Origin: Bordetella pseudohinzii | GTDB taxonomy: Bacteria; Pseudomonadota; Gammaproteobacteria; Burkholderiales; Burkholderiaceae_B | Direction of reading: 5' to 3' | Length of the DNA: 64,000 nt | NCBI RefSeq assembly: GCF_000657795.2 | Contig: NZ_JHEP02000006.1 | Span: 186,001-250,000 of the forward strand | Shown here: positions 17,044 to 24,807 of the stretch, in pieces | Numbering within the stretch: the first letter of the stretch is position 1 | Layout: the number at the start of each line of letters is the position of its first letter | Program-made: the position numbers and the translations under genes | The notes under the pieces: model-generated | Told to the model about the DNA's origin: nothing | The model's database searches: none | What the model saw: only the letters and a program-made list of their open reading frames with translations

Positions 17044-17808
17044 GTGGCGGAAATGACAACGCCGATTGTAGAACTGGCCGAGTGGTTCCAGACCCCGCCG
17101 GGCAAATATGTCCTGGACTGGGAGCGCGCCCGCTTCGACGAAGAAGTGGCCGATGTGTTCGGCTTCTACGCCTGGCAGATGGGCCTGGACGCCCCTGATC
17201 TGCTGGCCTGCAACCGTATGCCCTTCAAGGGCTGGGTCGGGGCCGATCCGCTCGAAGGCGAGGTGGCCTGGCAGGCCCGCGTGCTGGCCCAGCCCGAGGC
17301 GTTGCCTTTCGAGTCGCAAAGCGTGGACCTGCTGTTGCTGCCCCATGTGCTGGAGTGCGCCGAGGCCCCGCATCTGGTGCTGCGCGAGGCCGAGCGCGTG
17401 CTCATGCCCGAGGGCCGCGTCGTGATTTCCGGTTTCAATCCCTGGAGTTTGTGGGGCGCGCGCAATGCCTTGCCGGGCATGGAGCCCTGGCTGCCCGTGC
17501 CGCTGAAGTCCCAGGTGGCGCTGCCGCGCCTGCGCGACTGGCTCAAGCTGCTGTCCTTCGAGGTCGACCGCGGCCGCCATGGCCGCTTCGTGCCGGCCTG
17601 CCGCGGCGAGCAATGGATACGGCGCTGGCATTTCATGGAGGGCATGGGCGAGCGCTGGTGGCGCATGGCCGGGGCGGTCTATGTGGTCTCGGCCGTCAAG
17701 CGCGTGGGCGGCATGCGCCTGATCGGGCCGGCCTGGAAGAAAAAACGCAAGACCGCCCAGGCGGCCTCGGTGGTGGTCAACCGCCAGGCCAGCGATGGCG
17801 GGAGCTGA
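17044..17808 (+). CDS. SAM-dependent methyltransferase
   Basis: 254 residues with a class I methyltransferase core, although motif I is degenerate. Best preserved are the post-motif strand [43 protein letters not shown] split over motifs II-III. Proteins in this position, between gloB and rnhA, are widespread in proteobacteria (YafS-type) and have no established substrate. GTG 17044 has GAGGAAGG 5 nt upstream, favouring it over ATG 17053. Divergent from gloB with almost no intergenic space. Confidence 0.85.
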   Translation: MAEMTTPIVELAEWFQTPPGKYVLDWERARFDEEVADVFGFYAWQMGLDAPDLLACNRMPFKGWVGADPLEGEVAWQARVLAQPEALPFESQSVDLLLLPHVLECAEAPHLVLREAERVLMPEGRVVISGFNPWSLWGARNALPGMEPWLPVPLKSQVALPRLRDWLKLLSFEVDRGRHGRFVPACRGEQWIRRWHFMEGMGERWWRMAGAVYVVSAVKRVGGMRLIGPAWKKKRKTAQAASVVVNRQASDGGS

Positions 17809-17876
17809 AGGCGGCGCCGCTGCGCGGCCGGGCGAAATCCGGTATTGTCTTCGGCCTGTTTTCACCTTGGAATGCC

Positions 17877-18338
17877 ATGTCGACCCCTCCTGCCGCCGCC
17901 GATCTCGTTGAAATGTGGACCGATGGAGCCTGCAAGGGCAATCCCGGCCCGGGGGGCTGGGGCGTGCTCATGCGCTCCGGCGGGCACGAGAAGACCTTTT
18001 TTGGCGGCGACCCCAAGACCACCAACAACCGCATGGAAATCCTGGCGGTCATCGAAGGGCTGCGCGCCCTGAAGCGGCCGTGCACGGTCATCGTCCACAC
18101 CGATTCGCAATATGTCATGAAGGGCATGACCGAATGGTTGCCCAACTGGAAGCGCCGCGGCTGGCTGACCGCCGACAAAAAGCCGGTCAAGAATGTCGAG
18201 CTCTGGCAGGAGCTCGACGCCCAGGTCGCGCGCCATCAGGTCAGCTGGCGCTGGGTGCGCGGCCATAACGGCGATCCTGGCAATGAAATGGCCGATATGC
18301 TGGCCAACCAGGGCGTGGCCAGCGTGTCGGGCCGCTGA
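17877..18338 (+). CDS. rnhA: Ribonuclease HI
   Basis: Degrades RNA in RNA:DNA hybrids. 153 residues. All four catalytic acids are visible: Asp in [17 protein letters not shown], Glu in [14 protein letters not shown], Asp in [14 protein letters not shown] and the final Asp in [18 protein letters not shown] 17877 is the only start leaving a normal N-terminus. In many relatives dnaQ follows directly; here an RND efflux pair is interposed. Confidence 0.97.
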   Translation: MSTPPAAADLVEMWTDGACKGNPGPGGWGVLMRSGGHEKTFFGGDPKTTNNRMEILAVIEGLRALKRPCTVIVHTDSQYVMKGMTEWLPNWKRRGWLTADKKPVKNVELWQELDAQVARHQVSWRWVRGHNGDPGNEMADMLANQGVASVSGR

Positions 18339-18466
18339 GGCACAGGGGAAACCCCCTAGGGAATTGACGCCGCGGATCTGTGCCAGGATGTAAATCCGGA
18401 TGCTACAGTGCCAGGCTTCTATTCCCATGCCTGCGCGCCCTGTGCGCCGGCGCTTCACATCCCAGC

Positions 18467-19540
18467 ATGAAAAAAGCAGCATTGCTCGCCACCCTCGCGG
18501 TCGGCCTGGCCGCTGGGGCGGCCGCGGGCGTCTATCTTCCTCGTTGGCTGGCCGGCGCCGCGCCCGCGCCCGCCAAGACAGCCGCCGCGCCCAGCGCCAC
18601 GCGCGTCGAGGTCGCCAAGGTCGAGACGCGGCCCTTCGCCCGCGGCCTGTCCGCCGTGGGCAGCCTGCGCTCCGACGAGTCGGTGGTGTTGCGCCCGGAG
18701 GTTGCCGGCCGCATCCAGCGGATCGACTTCAAGGAAGGCGAGGCCGTGCGGGCCAACCAGGTCCTGATCCGCCTGGATGATTCCATCCCCAGCGCCGAAC
18801 TGCAGCAGGCGCGCGCCAATCTGGCGCTGGCCGAGAGCCAGTACCGCCGCGCCGTGGATCTGCATGGCCGCGGCTTCGTGAGCCAGCAGGCCCGGGACGA
18901 GTCGGCCAGCACGCTCAAGGTGCAGCAGGCCGCCGCCGTGCTGGCGCAGGCCAAGCTCGACAAAATGACCATACGCGCGCCCTTCGCCGGCATGGTCGGT
19001 CTGCGCAATGTGTCGGTGGGCGACTACGTCAACCAGGGACAGGACCTGGCGCCGCTGGAGGCCATCGATCCGCTGAAAGTGGATTTCCGCGTGCCCGAGA
19101 TGTATCTGAGCAAGCTGCGGGTGGGGCAGTCGCTGGCCGTGCGGCTCGACGCCATGCCGGGCCAGGAGCGCGGCGGCCAGGTCTATGCCGTGAGCCCGCT
19201 GGTCGATGCCGGCGGGCGCTCCATCCTGTTGCGCGCCACCGTGCCCAATGCCGATCACGTTTTGCGCCCGGGGATGTTCGCGCGTGTTCAGCTGCAATTC
19301 GGCGAGGATCCCGCCCTGGTGGTCCCCGAGACCGCCCTGGCGCCCGCGGGGCAGAACCAATATGTCTTTCGCGTGCGCGACGGCCGGGCCGAGAAGATCG
19401 AGGTCAGCGTCGGCGAGCGCCGCGAGGGCCGCGCCGAAATCCTCACCGGCGTGGCCGCGGGCGACCAGGTCGTCATCGCGGGCCTGCAGCGCCTGACCGA
19501 CGGCGCGCCGGTCAGCATTGTCAACGGCGGGGCCAAGTAA
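18467..19540 (+). CDS. RND efflux periplasmic adaptor (membrane fusion protein)
   Basis: Links an inner-membrane RND pump to an outer-membrane channel. 357 residues with an N-terminal membrane anchor (KKAALLATLAVGLAAGAAAG), a split lipoyl domain (VVLRPEVAGRIQRIDFKEGEAV and MTIRAPFAGMVGLRNVSVGDYV), a short coiled-coil hairpin and the beta-barrel/MP domains. ATG 18467 follows a stretch without coding signal. The permease gene starts 15 bp downstream. No regulator lies next to the pair; a possible promoter with -35 TTGACG lies at 18364. Confidence 0.93.
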   Translation: MKKAALLATLAVGLAAGAAAGVYLPRWLAGAAPAPAKTAAAPSATRVEVAKVETRPFARGLSAVGSLRSDESVVLRPEVAGRIQRIDFKEGEAVRANQVLIRLDDSIPSAELQQARANLALAESQYRRAVDLHGRGFVSQQARDESASTLKVQQAAAVLAQAKLDKMTIRAPFAGMVGLRNVSVGDYVNQGQDLAPLEAIDPLKVDFRVPEMYLSKLRVGQSLAVRLDAMPGQERGGQVYAVSPLVDAGGRSILLRATVPNADHVLRPGMFARVQLQFGEDPALVVPETALAPAGQNQYVFRVRDGRAEKIEVSVGERREGRAEILTGVAAGDQVVIAGLQRLTDGAPVSIVNGGAK

Positions 19541-19555
19541 GCGAGGAGGCCGGCC

Positions 19556-22500
19556 ATGGTCCTATCCGAAGTCTGTATCCGCAGGCCGGTGTTCGCCTCG
19601 GTGCTGTCGCTGATCATCATCCTGGTCGGCCTGATCTCTTATTCCCGCCTGACGGTGCGCGAGTATCCCAAGATCGACGAACCCATCGTCTCGGTGGACA
19701 CGACCTATAAGGGCGCTTCTCCCGAGGTGATCGAGTCCCAGGTCACCAAGCCGCTGGAAGACCAGCTGGCCGGCATCGAGGGCGTGGACGTGATGACCTC
19801 GCGCAGCCGCTCCGAGCGCAGCCTGATCAACATCAAGTTCAACCTGTCGCGCAGCCCCGACGCCGCGGCGGCCGAGGTGCGCGACAAGGTTTCGCGCGCG
19901 CGCCGCTTCCTGCCCGACGAGATCGATGAGCCCATCATCGGCAAGGTCGAGGCCGACTCCCAGCCCATCATCTATATCGCGGTGGAGTCCGGGCCGTATT
20001 CGGCCATCCAGACCTCCGATTACATCAATCGCTATGTCAAGACGCGCCTGTCGGTGCTGCCCGGGGCGGCCGAGGTGCGGGTCTTCGGCGAGCGGCTGCC
20101 GTCCATGCGCATCTATGTCGATCGCGACAAACTGGCCGGCTACAACCTGACGGTCCAGGATGTCGAATCGTCGCTGCGCAGCCAGAACGTCGAAATCCCG
20201 GCCGGGCGGATCGAGTCGCGGGCGCGCGAGTTTTCGGTGGTGTCCTCCACCGACCTGCAGACGATCACGCAGTTCGAGAACATCATCATCGCCAACGTCA
20301 AGGGCTATCCCGTGCGCATGCGCGACGTGGCGCGGGTCCAGATCGATGCGGCCAATGACCGGGTGCTCTCGCGTTTCAATGGCAAGAACGCCATCAATAT
20401 CGGCATCACGCGCCAATCCACCGCCAATCCGCTTGAGCTGTCGGCGGCTGCCCGGGCCGAGGTCGAACGCCTCAACGAAAGCCTGCCGGCCGGCATGAAG
20501 CTGAACATCTCCTACGACACCTCGGTCTTCATCGAGCGCTCCATCGATTCGGTGTATCACACCATCGGCGAAGCCATCGTGCTGGTGGTGCTGGTGATCT
20601 TCTTCTTCCTGCGCAATCTGCGCGCCAGCCTGGTGCCCATCGTCACCATCCCCGTGTCCCTGATCGGCGCCTGCGCCATCATGTACATGTTCGGCTTCTC
20701 CATCAACACGCTCACGCTGCTGGCCATGGTGCTGGCCATCGGCCTGGTGGTCGACGACGCCATCGTGGTGCTGGAGAATATCTTCCGCCATATCGAAAAC
20801 GGCATGCCGCGCCGCCAGGCGGCCATCCAGGGCTCGCGCGAAATCGGCTTCGCGGTCGTGGCCATGACGATGACCCTGGTCACGGTGTATGCGCCGCTGG
20901 CCTTTGCCACCGGCCGCACCGGGCGCCTGTTCATCGAGTTCGCGCTGACGCTGGCCGCCGCCGTGCTGGTTTCCGGCTTCGTGGCGCTGACCCTCACCCC
21001 CATGATGTGTTCGGTGCTGTTGCGGCACCAGGCCAGCCACAACCGCGGCTACAACCTGATCGAAGGCTGGCTGGAAGCCCTGGCGCGGGGCTATCGCCGC
21101 GCGCTGGGCTGGTCGCTGGCGCATCGCGGGGTGGTGATCGGCATTGGCCTGGCCGTGGCCCTGGCCAGCGGCGTGCTTTTCAAGGTCGTCAAAAGCGAGC
21201 TCACCCCCATCGAAGACCGGGGCGTGATCTTCGGCATCGTCAGCGCGCCCGAGGGCGCCACGCTGGGCTATACCCTGGACAGCATGCTGGCGATCGAGAA
21301 GTTCTACGACGCCATCCCCGAGGCCAGCGTCAGCCAGACCACGGTGGGCTTTCCCACGGTCACTGACGGCACGGCCATCCTGCGCCTGAAATCCTGGGAA
21401 GAGCGCGGCCGGCGCCAGCAGGACATCGCGCGCGAGCTGCAGCCCAAGTTCGCCTCGCTGCCGGGCGTGCGCGCCTTCCCGACCAATCCGCCCTCGCTGG
21501 GGCAGTCGGCGCGCTCCAAACCGGTCGAGTTCATCATCATGAGCCAGGCCTCCTATCCGGAACTGGCCAAGCTGGTGGGCGTTTTCGTCGATGCCCTGCG
21601 CGACTACCCGGGCCTGCAGAACCTGGACACCGACCTGCGCCTGAACACCCCCGAACTGCGCGTGCACGTCGACCGCGACAAGATGGCCGACGTCGGCGCC
21701 AACGTCGATGTCGTGGGCCGCACCCTGGAGTCCATGCTGGGCGGGCGCCAGGTCACGCGCTACAAGGACGAGGGCGAGCAATACGACGTGATCGTGCAGG
21801 TCACGCCGCGCGACCGCGCCACGCCCACCGATATTTCGGGCATCTATGTCCGCGCCCGCGACGGCAGCATGGTGCAGTTGGACAATTTGCTGGCCGTGCG
21901 CGAGAGCGTCTCGCCGCAATCGCTCAACCACTTCAACCGCCTGCGCGCGGTCAAGGTGGACGCCTCGGTGGCGCCGGGCTACGCCCTGGGCGAAGTGCTG
22001 GCCCATATGCACGAGGTGGCGCGCGAGGTCCTGCCGCACACCGTCGTCACCGACCTGGACGGCCAGTCGCGCGAATTCCGCGACTCCTCCGGCAGCATCT
22101 ACCTCGTCTTCGCCATGGCGCTGGCCTTCATCTACCTGGTGCTGGCCGCCCAGTTCGAGAGCTGGCGCAATCCCTTCATCATCATGCTGTCGGTGCCGCT
22201 GTCCATGACCGGCGCCCTGCTGGCGCTCTGGCTCACGGGAGGGACGCTGTCCATCTACAGTCAGATCGGCCTGATCACCCTGGTGGGCCTGATCACCAAG
22301 CATGGCATTCTGATCGTGGAATTCGCCAACCAGCTGCGCGAAGAGGGCAAGGACATCATGCAGGCCGTGGTGGAGGCGAGCGTGCTGCGCCTGCGTCCCA
22401 TCCTGATGACCACCGGCGCCATGGTGCTGGGTACCGTCCCCCTGGCGGTGGCCAGCGGGGCGGGGGCGGAATCGCGCCAGCAGATCGGCTGGGTGCTGGT

Positions 22501-22621
22501 GGGCGGGCTGAGCCTGGGTACACTATTGACCTTGTTCGTGGTCCCGGTGGCGTACTCGCTCATCGCGGCCGCGCGGCCGGCCCCCGGGGGCCAGGCCGAA
22601 ACCACACCCGCTTCAGAGTAG
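19556..22621 (+). CDS. RND multidrug efflux permease (AcrB/MexF-like, HAE1)
   Basis: Proton-driven inner-membrane pump of 1021 residues with the 12-helix, two-large-loop architecture of the HAE1 class. Start MVLSEVCIRRPVFASVLSLI is typical. TM4 carries the proton-relay pair in AIGLVVDDAIVVLENIFRHIE, and the duplicated half ends with IGLITLVGLITKHGILIVEFAN. Single-component permeases with this N-terminus resemble the MdtB/MuxB-TriC range; the substrate cannot be predicted. No outer-membrane factor is encoded in this operon, so it probably shares one. Confidence 0.94.
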   Translation: MVLSEVCIRRPVFASVLSLIIILVGLISYSRLTVREYPKIDEPIVSVDTTYKGASPEVIESQVTKPLEDQLAGIEGVDVMTSRSRSERSLINIKFNLSRSPDAAAAEVRDKVSRARRFLPDEIDEPIIGKVEADSQPIIYIAVESGPYSAIQTSDYINRYVKTRLSVLPGAAEVRVFGERLPSMRIYVDRDKLAGYNLTVQDVESSLRSQNVEIPAGRIESRAREFSVVSSTDLQTITQFENIIIANVKGYPVRMRDVARVQIDAANDRVLSRFNGKNAINIGITRQSTANPLELSAAARAEVERLNESLPAGMKLNISYDTSVFIERSIDSVYHTIGEAIVLVVLVIFFFLRNLRASLVPIVTIPVSLIGACAIMYMFGFSINTLTLLAMVLAIGLVVDDAIVVLENIFRHIENGMPRRQAAIQGSREIGFAVVAMTMTLVTVYAPLAFATGRTGRLFIEFALTLAAAVLVSGFVALTLTPMMCSVLLRHQASHNRGYNLIEGWLEALARGYRRALGWSLAHRGVVIGIGLAVALASGVLFKVVKSELTPIEDRGVIFGIVSAPEGATLGYTLDSMLAIEKFYDAIPEASVSQTTVGFPTVTDGTAILRLKSWEERGRRQQDIARELQPKFASLPGVRAFPTNPPSLGQSARSKPVEFIIMSQASYPELAKLVGVFVDALRDYPGLQNLDTDLRLNTPELRVHVDRDKMADVGANVDVVGRTLESMLGGRQVTRYKDEGEQYDVIVQVTPRDRATPTDISGIYVRARDGSMVQLDNLLAVRESVSPQSLNHFNRLRAVKVDASVAPGYALGEVLAHMHEVAREVLPHTVVTDLDGQSREFRDSSGSIYLVFAMALAFIYLVLAAQFESWRNPFIIMLSVPLSMTGALLALWLTGGTLSIYSQIGLITLVGLITKHGILIVEFANQLREEGKDIMQAVVEASVLRLRPILMTTGAMVLGTVPLAVASGAGAESRQQIGWVLVGGLSLGTLLTLFVVPVAYSLIAAARPAPGGQAETTPASE

Positions 22622-22628
22622 CTCCGCC

Positions 22629-23363
22629 ATGCGCCAGATCATCTTCGATACCGAAACCACCGGCCTGGACCCCGCCCAGGGCCATCGCATCGTCGAAATC
22701 GGCTGCGTCGAGATCGTCAACCGCGCGGTCACCGGCCGCAACCTGCACATCTACCTGAACCCGGACCGCGACAGCGACCCCGAAGCGCTGGCCGTCCACG
22801 GCCTGACCACCGAGTTCCTGTCGGACAAGCCGCGTTTCGGCGATGTGGCCGAGCAGTTCATCAGCTTCATCGAGGGCGCCGAACTCATCGCCCACAACGC
22901 CGGCTTCGACGTCAAGTTCTTCAATGCCGAGCTGCAGAAGATCGGGCGCAAGACCATAGACAGCTATTGCGACAGCGTGATCGACTCGCTGGCCCATGCG
23001 CGCACCCTCTATCCGGGCAAGCGCAATTCGCTCGACGCCTTGTGCGACCGCTATGGCATCTCCAATGCCCACCGCACGCTGCACGGCGCCTTGCTGGATT
23101 CGCAGCTGCTCGCCGAGGTCTGGCTGGCCATGACGCGCGGGCAGGATGCCCTGCTCATCGATGTCGACGACAGCCAGGGCGCCGGCGGCGCCCAGGTCGA
23201 GCTGGGCCGCTTCGATGCTTCCGTACTGCCGGTCATCGCCGCGGCCGGCGAAGACCTGGCCGAGCACGAGGCCTATCTCGCCGCGCTGGACAAAGCCGTG
23301 GGCGGCGCCTGCCTGTGGCGCGGCCTCGACGCCAGCGCCGAGACGGCGCCACAGACGGTGTGA
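22629..23363 (+). CDS. dnaQ: DNA polymerase III epsilon subunit (3'-5' proofreading exonuclease)
   Basis: Proofreading subunit of the replicative polymerase. 244 residues. DEDDh exonuclease motifs: FDTETTGLD, IAHNAGFDVKFF, and the His/Asp of HRTLHGALLDSQLLAEV. The C-terminal tail that binds the alpha subunit is present. It starts 8 bp after the RND permease, so it may be transcribed with the pump, an odd pairing for an essential replication gene. Confidence 0.95.
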   Translation: MRQIIFDTETTGLDPAQGHRIVEIGCVEIVNRAVTGRNLHIYLNPDRDSDPEALAVHGLTTEFLSDKPRFGDVAEQFISFIEGAELIAHNAGFDVKFFNAELQKIGRKTIDSYCDSVIDSLAHARTLYPGKRNSLDALCDRYGISNAHRTLHGALLDSQLLAEVWLAMTRGQDALLIDVDDSQGAGGAQVELGRFDASVLPVIAAAGEDLAEHEAYLAALDKAVGGACLWRGLDASAETAPQTV

Positions 23364-23372
23364 TTGTCCTGT

Positions 23373-23402
23373 TTGCGCAGGGCAAAAAAATCGTGCTAGA
23401 AT
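23373..23402 (+). promoter_or_regulatory. Promoter of tRNA-Val
   Basis: TTGCGC at 23373-23378 and TAGAAT at 23397-23402 are separated by 18 bp. The expected transcript start is a few bases before the mature tRNA 5' end at 23416. Confidence 0.55.
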
Positions 23403-23415
23403 CTCGCTTCTTTCA

Positions 23416-23490
23416 GGGTGGTTAGCTCAGTGGTAGAGCACTGCCTTCACACGGCAGGGGTCACAAGTTCGAAACTTGTACCACCCACCA
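23416..23490 (+). tRNA. tRNA-Val, anticodon CAC
   Basis: Full cloverleaf of 75 nt including an encoded CCA. Acceptor GGGTGGT pairs with ACCACCC. The anticodon arm CTGCC/GGCAG encloses TTCACAC, giving anticodon CAC (reads GUG). The T arm contains GTTCGAA. A strong intrinsic terminator follows 11 nt downstream. Confidence 0.97.
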
Positions 23491-23817
23491 GACACCTGAG
23501 AAAGCCCGCTGCGATCCAGCGGGCTTTTTCTTTTTCTCCTGGGCCCAAGATCGCGCCGGCGCTTGCCCGTGGCGCCTGCGCCGCTTTTGTCCCGCCCCCT
23601 TTTTCGTGTATGGTCGTGGCAGCCCTGCCCGTGCATGAGCAGTGCTTGATCTGACGCAAGACCCGCCGGGGTGTGTGCGCACCGCGCATGCCGGCCGGCG
23701 GATAACATGACATTGCCGGGCGCTAGGCAGGTTAGATCGCAAGCGACGCGGGGGCTTACCGCGCGACTTACGGCACTGCGCCGCGTCCGAGCATCCGCCG
23801 TCTGTCGTGGAGATCGG
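23491..23817. other. Intergenic region between tRNA-Val and the ABC exporter operon (327 bp)
   Basis: Contains the tRNA terminator and then about 280 bp with no convincing gene. I see no integrase, no repeat of the tRNA 3' end and no strong promoter match; the exporter promoter presumably lies in 23640-23810. Confidence 0.5.
23502..23534 (+). terminator. Rho-independent terminator of tRNA-Val
   Basis: AAGCCCGCTG, a five-base loop, CAGCGGGCTT and then a T-rich tract. A perfect 10-bp stem. Confidence 0.93.
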
Positions 23818-24804
23818 ATGAAAAAGTCGCTGGTTTGGGGATCGGTGGCCGTGCTGCTTGCGCTGGCTGCCGCGGGAGCGGTCTGGGTCAACCAGTACCG
23901 CTCGCAGGACATGCCGCGGAACATCGGCAGCGCCAATGGCCGGCTGGAAGTCGGCCGCATCGATATCGCCACCAAATACGCCGGGCGCCTGCAGGAGCTG
24001 CTGGTGCGCGAGGGCGATAGCGTGGCCAGCGGGCAGGTGCTGGCCCGGCTGGACACCGCCGAGCTGCGCACGCAGCTGGCCGCCGCCCAGGCCGCCCAGG
24101 GCCGCGCCGACCAGGCGGTGGCCCGCGCCCAGGCCGAGACCGAGGCGCGCCAGGCGCGCGAGAAACTCGCCCAGATCGAACTCAAGCAGACCCAGGGCCT
24201 GCGCAGCGACGCGCTGGTCTCGCAGATCGAATTGCAGCGCCGCCAATTGTCCTTGCAGGGCGAAAGCGCCGGCCTGGCCGCCGCGGGCGCGGCCGTCGGC
24301 GAGGCCAGGGCCGCTGGCCTGGAGGCCCAGGCCCAGATCGCCCGCGTCCAGAGCGTCATCGACGACATGGATCTGCGCGCGCCGGTGGCCGGCCGGATCG
24401 AGTACCGGGTGGTCGAGGTGGGGGCGGTCCTGCCGGGCGGCGGACGGGTGCTGACGCTGCTGAATACCTCCGATATCTATATGACGGTCTTCTGGCCGGC
24501 GCGGGTGGCCGGCCGCCTCAAGGTGGGGCAGCAAGCCCGCATCGTGCTCGACGGCGTGCCCGGAGCTGTCTTCCCGGCCAAGGTGGGTTTCGTGGCGGCC
24601 GAGGCCCAGTTCACGCCCAAGTATGTCGAGACGGTCAACGAGCGCGACAAGCTCATGTACCGCGTCAAGCTGCAAGTGCCGGAAGACCTCGCCGGCCGCT
24701 ACGCCACGCTGCTCAAGGCCGGCATGACGGGCAACGGCTATGTCAATCTGCAGGCCGACGCGGCCTGGCCCGCCGAGCTGGACATCTCGCTGCCCAAGGA
24801 GTGA
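23818..24804 (+). CDS. HlyD-family membrane fusion protein (YhiI-like)
   Basis: Periplasmic adaptor of an ABC exporter, 328 residues, anchored by one N-terminal helix (KKSLVWGSVAVLLALAAAGAV). Lipoyl halves are YAGRLQELLVREGDSVASGQ and DDMDLRAPVAGRIEYRVVEVG, separated by a long Ala/Gln-rich coiled coil (about residues 80-180). The order adaptor, fused double-ATPase/permease, ABC-2 permease equals E. coli yhiI-rbbA-yhhJ. ATG 23818 is the only start that gives a clean membrane anchor. The next gene begins 3 bp after the stop. Confidence 0.9.
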   Translation: MKKSLVWGSVAVLLALAAAGAVWVNQYRSQDMPRNIGSANGRLEVGRIDIATKYAGRLQELLVREGDSVASGQVLARLDTAELRTQLAAAQAAQGRADQAVARAQAETEARQAREKLAQIELKQTQGLRSDALVSQIELQRRQLSLQGESAGLAAAGAAVGEARAAGLEAQAQIARVQSVIDDMDLRAPVAGRIEYRVVEVGAVLPGGGRVLTLLNTSDIYMTVFWPARVAGRLKVGQQARIVLDGVPGAVFPAKVGFVAAEAQFTPKYVETVNERDKLMYRVKLQVPEDLAGRYATLLKAGMTGNGYVNLQADAAWPAELDISLPKE

Positions 24805-24807
24805 GCG

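Noticed and set aside
23416-23817. tRNA-Val as an integration site for a genomic island
   Set aside because: No integrase, no repeat of the tRNA 3' end and no shift in composition is visible downstream.
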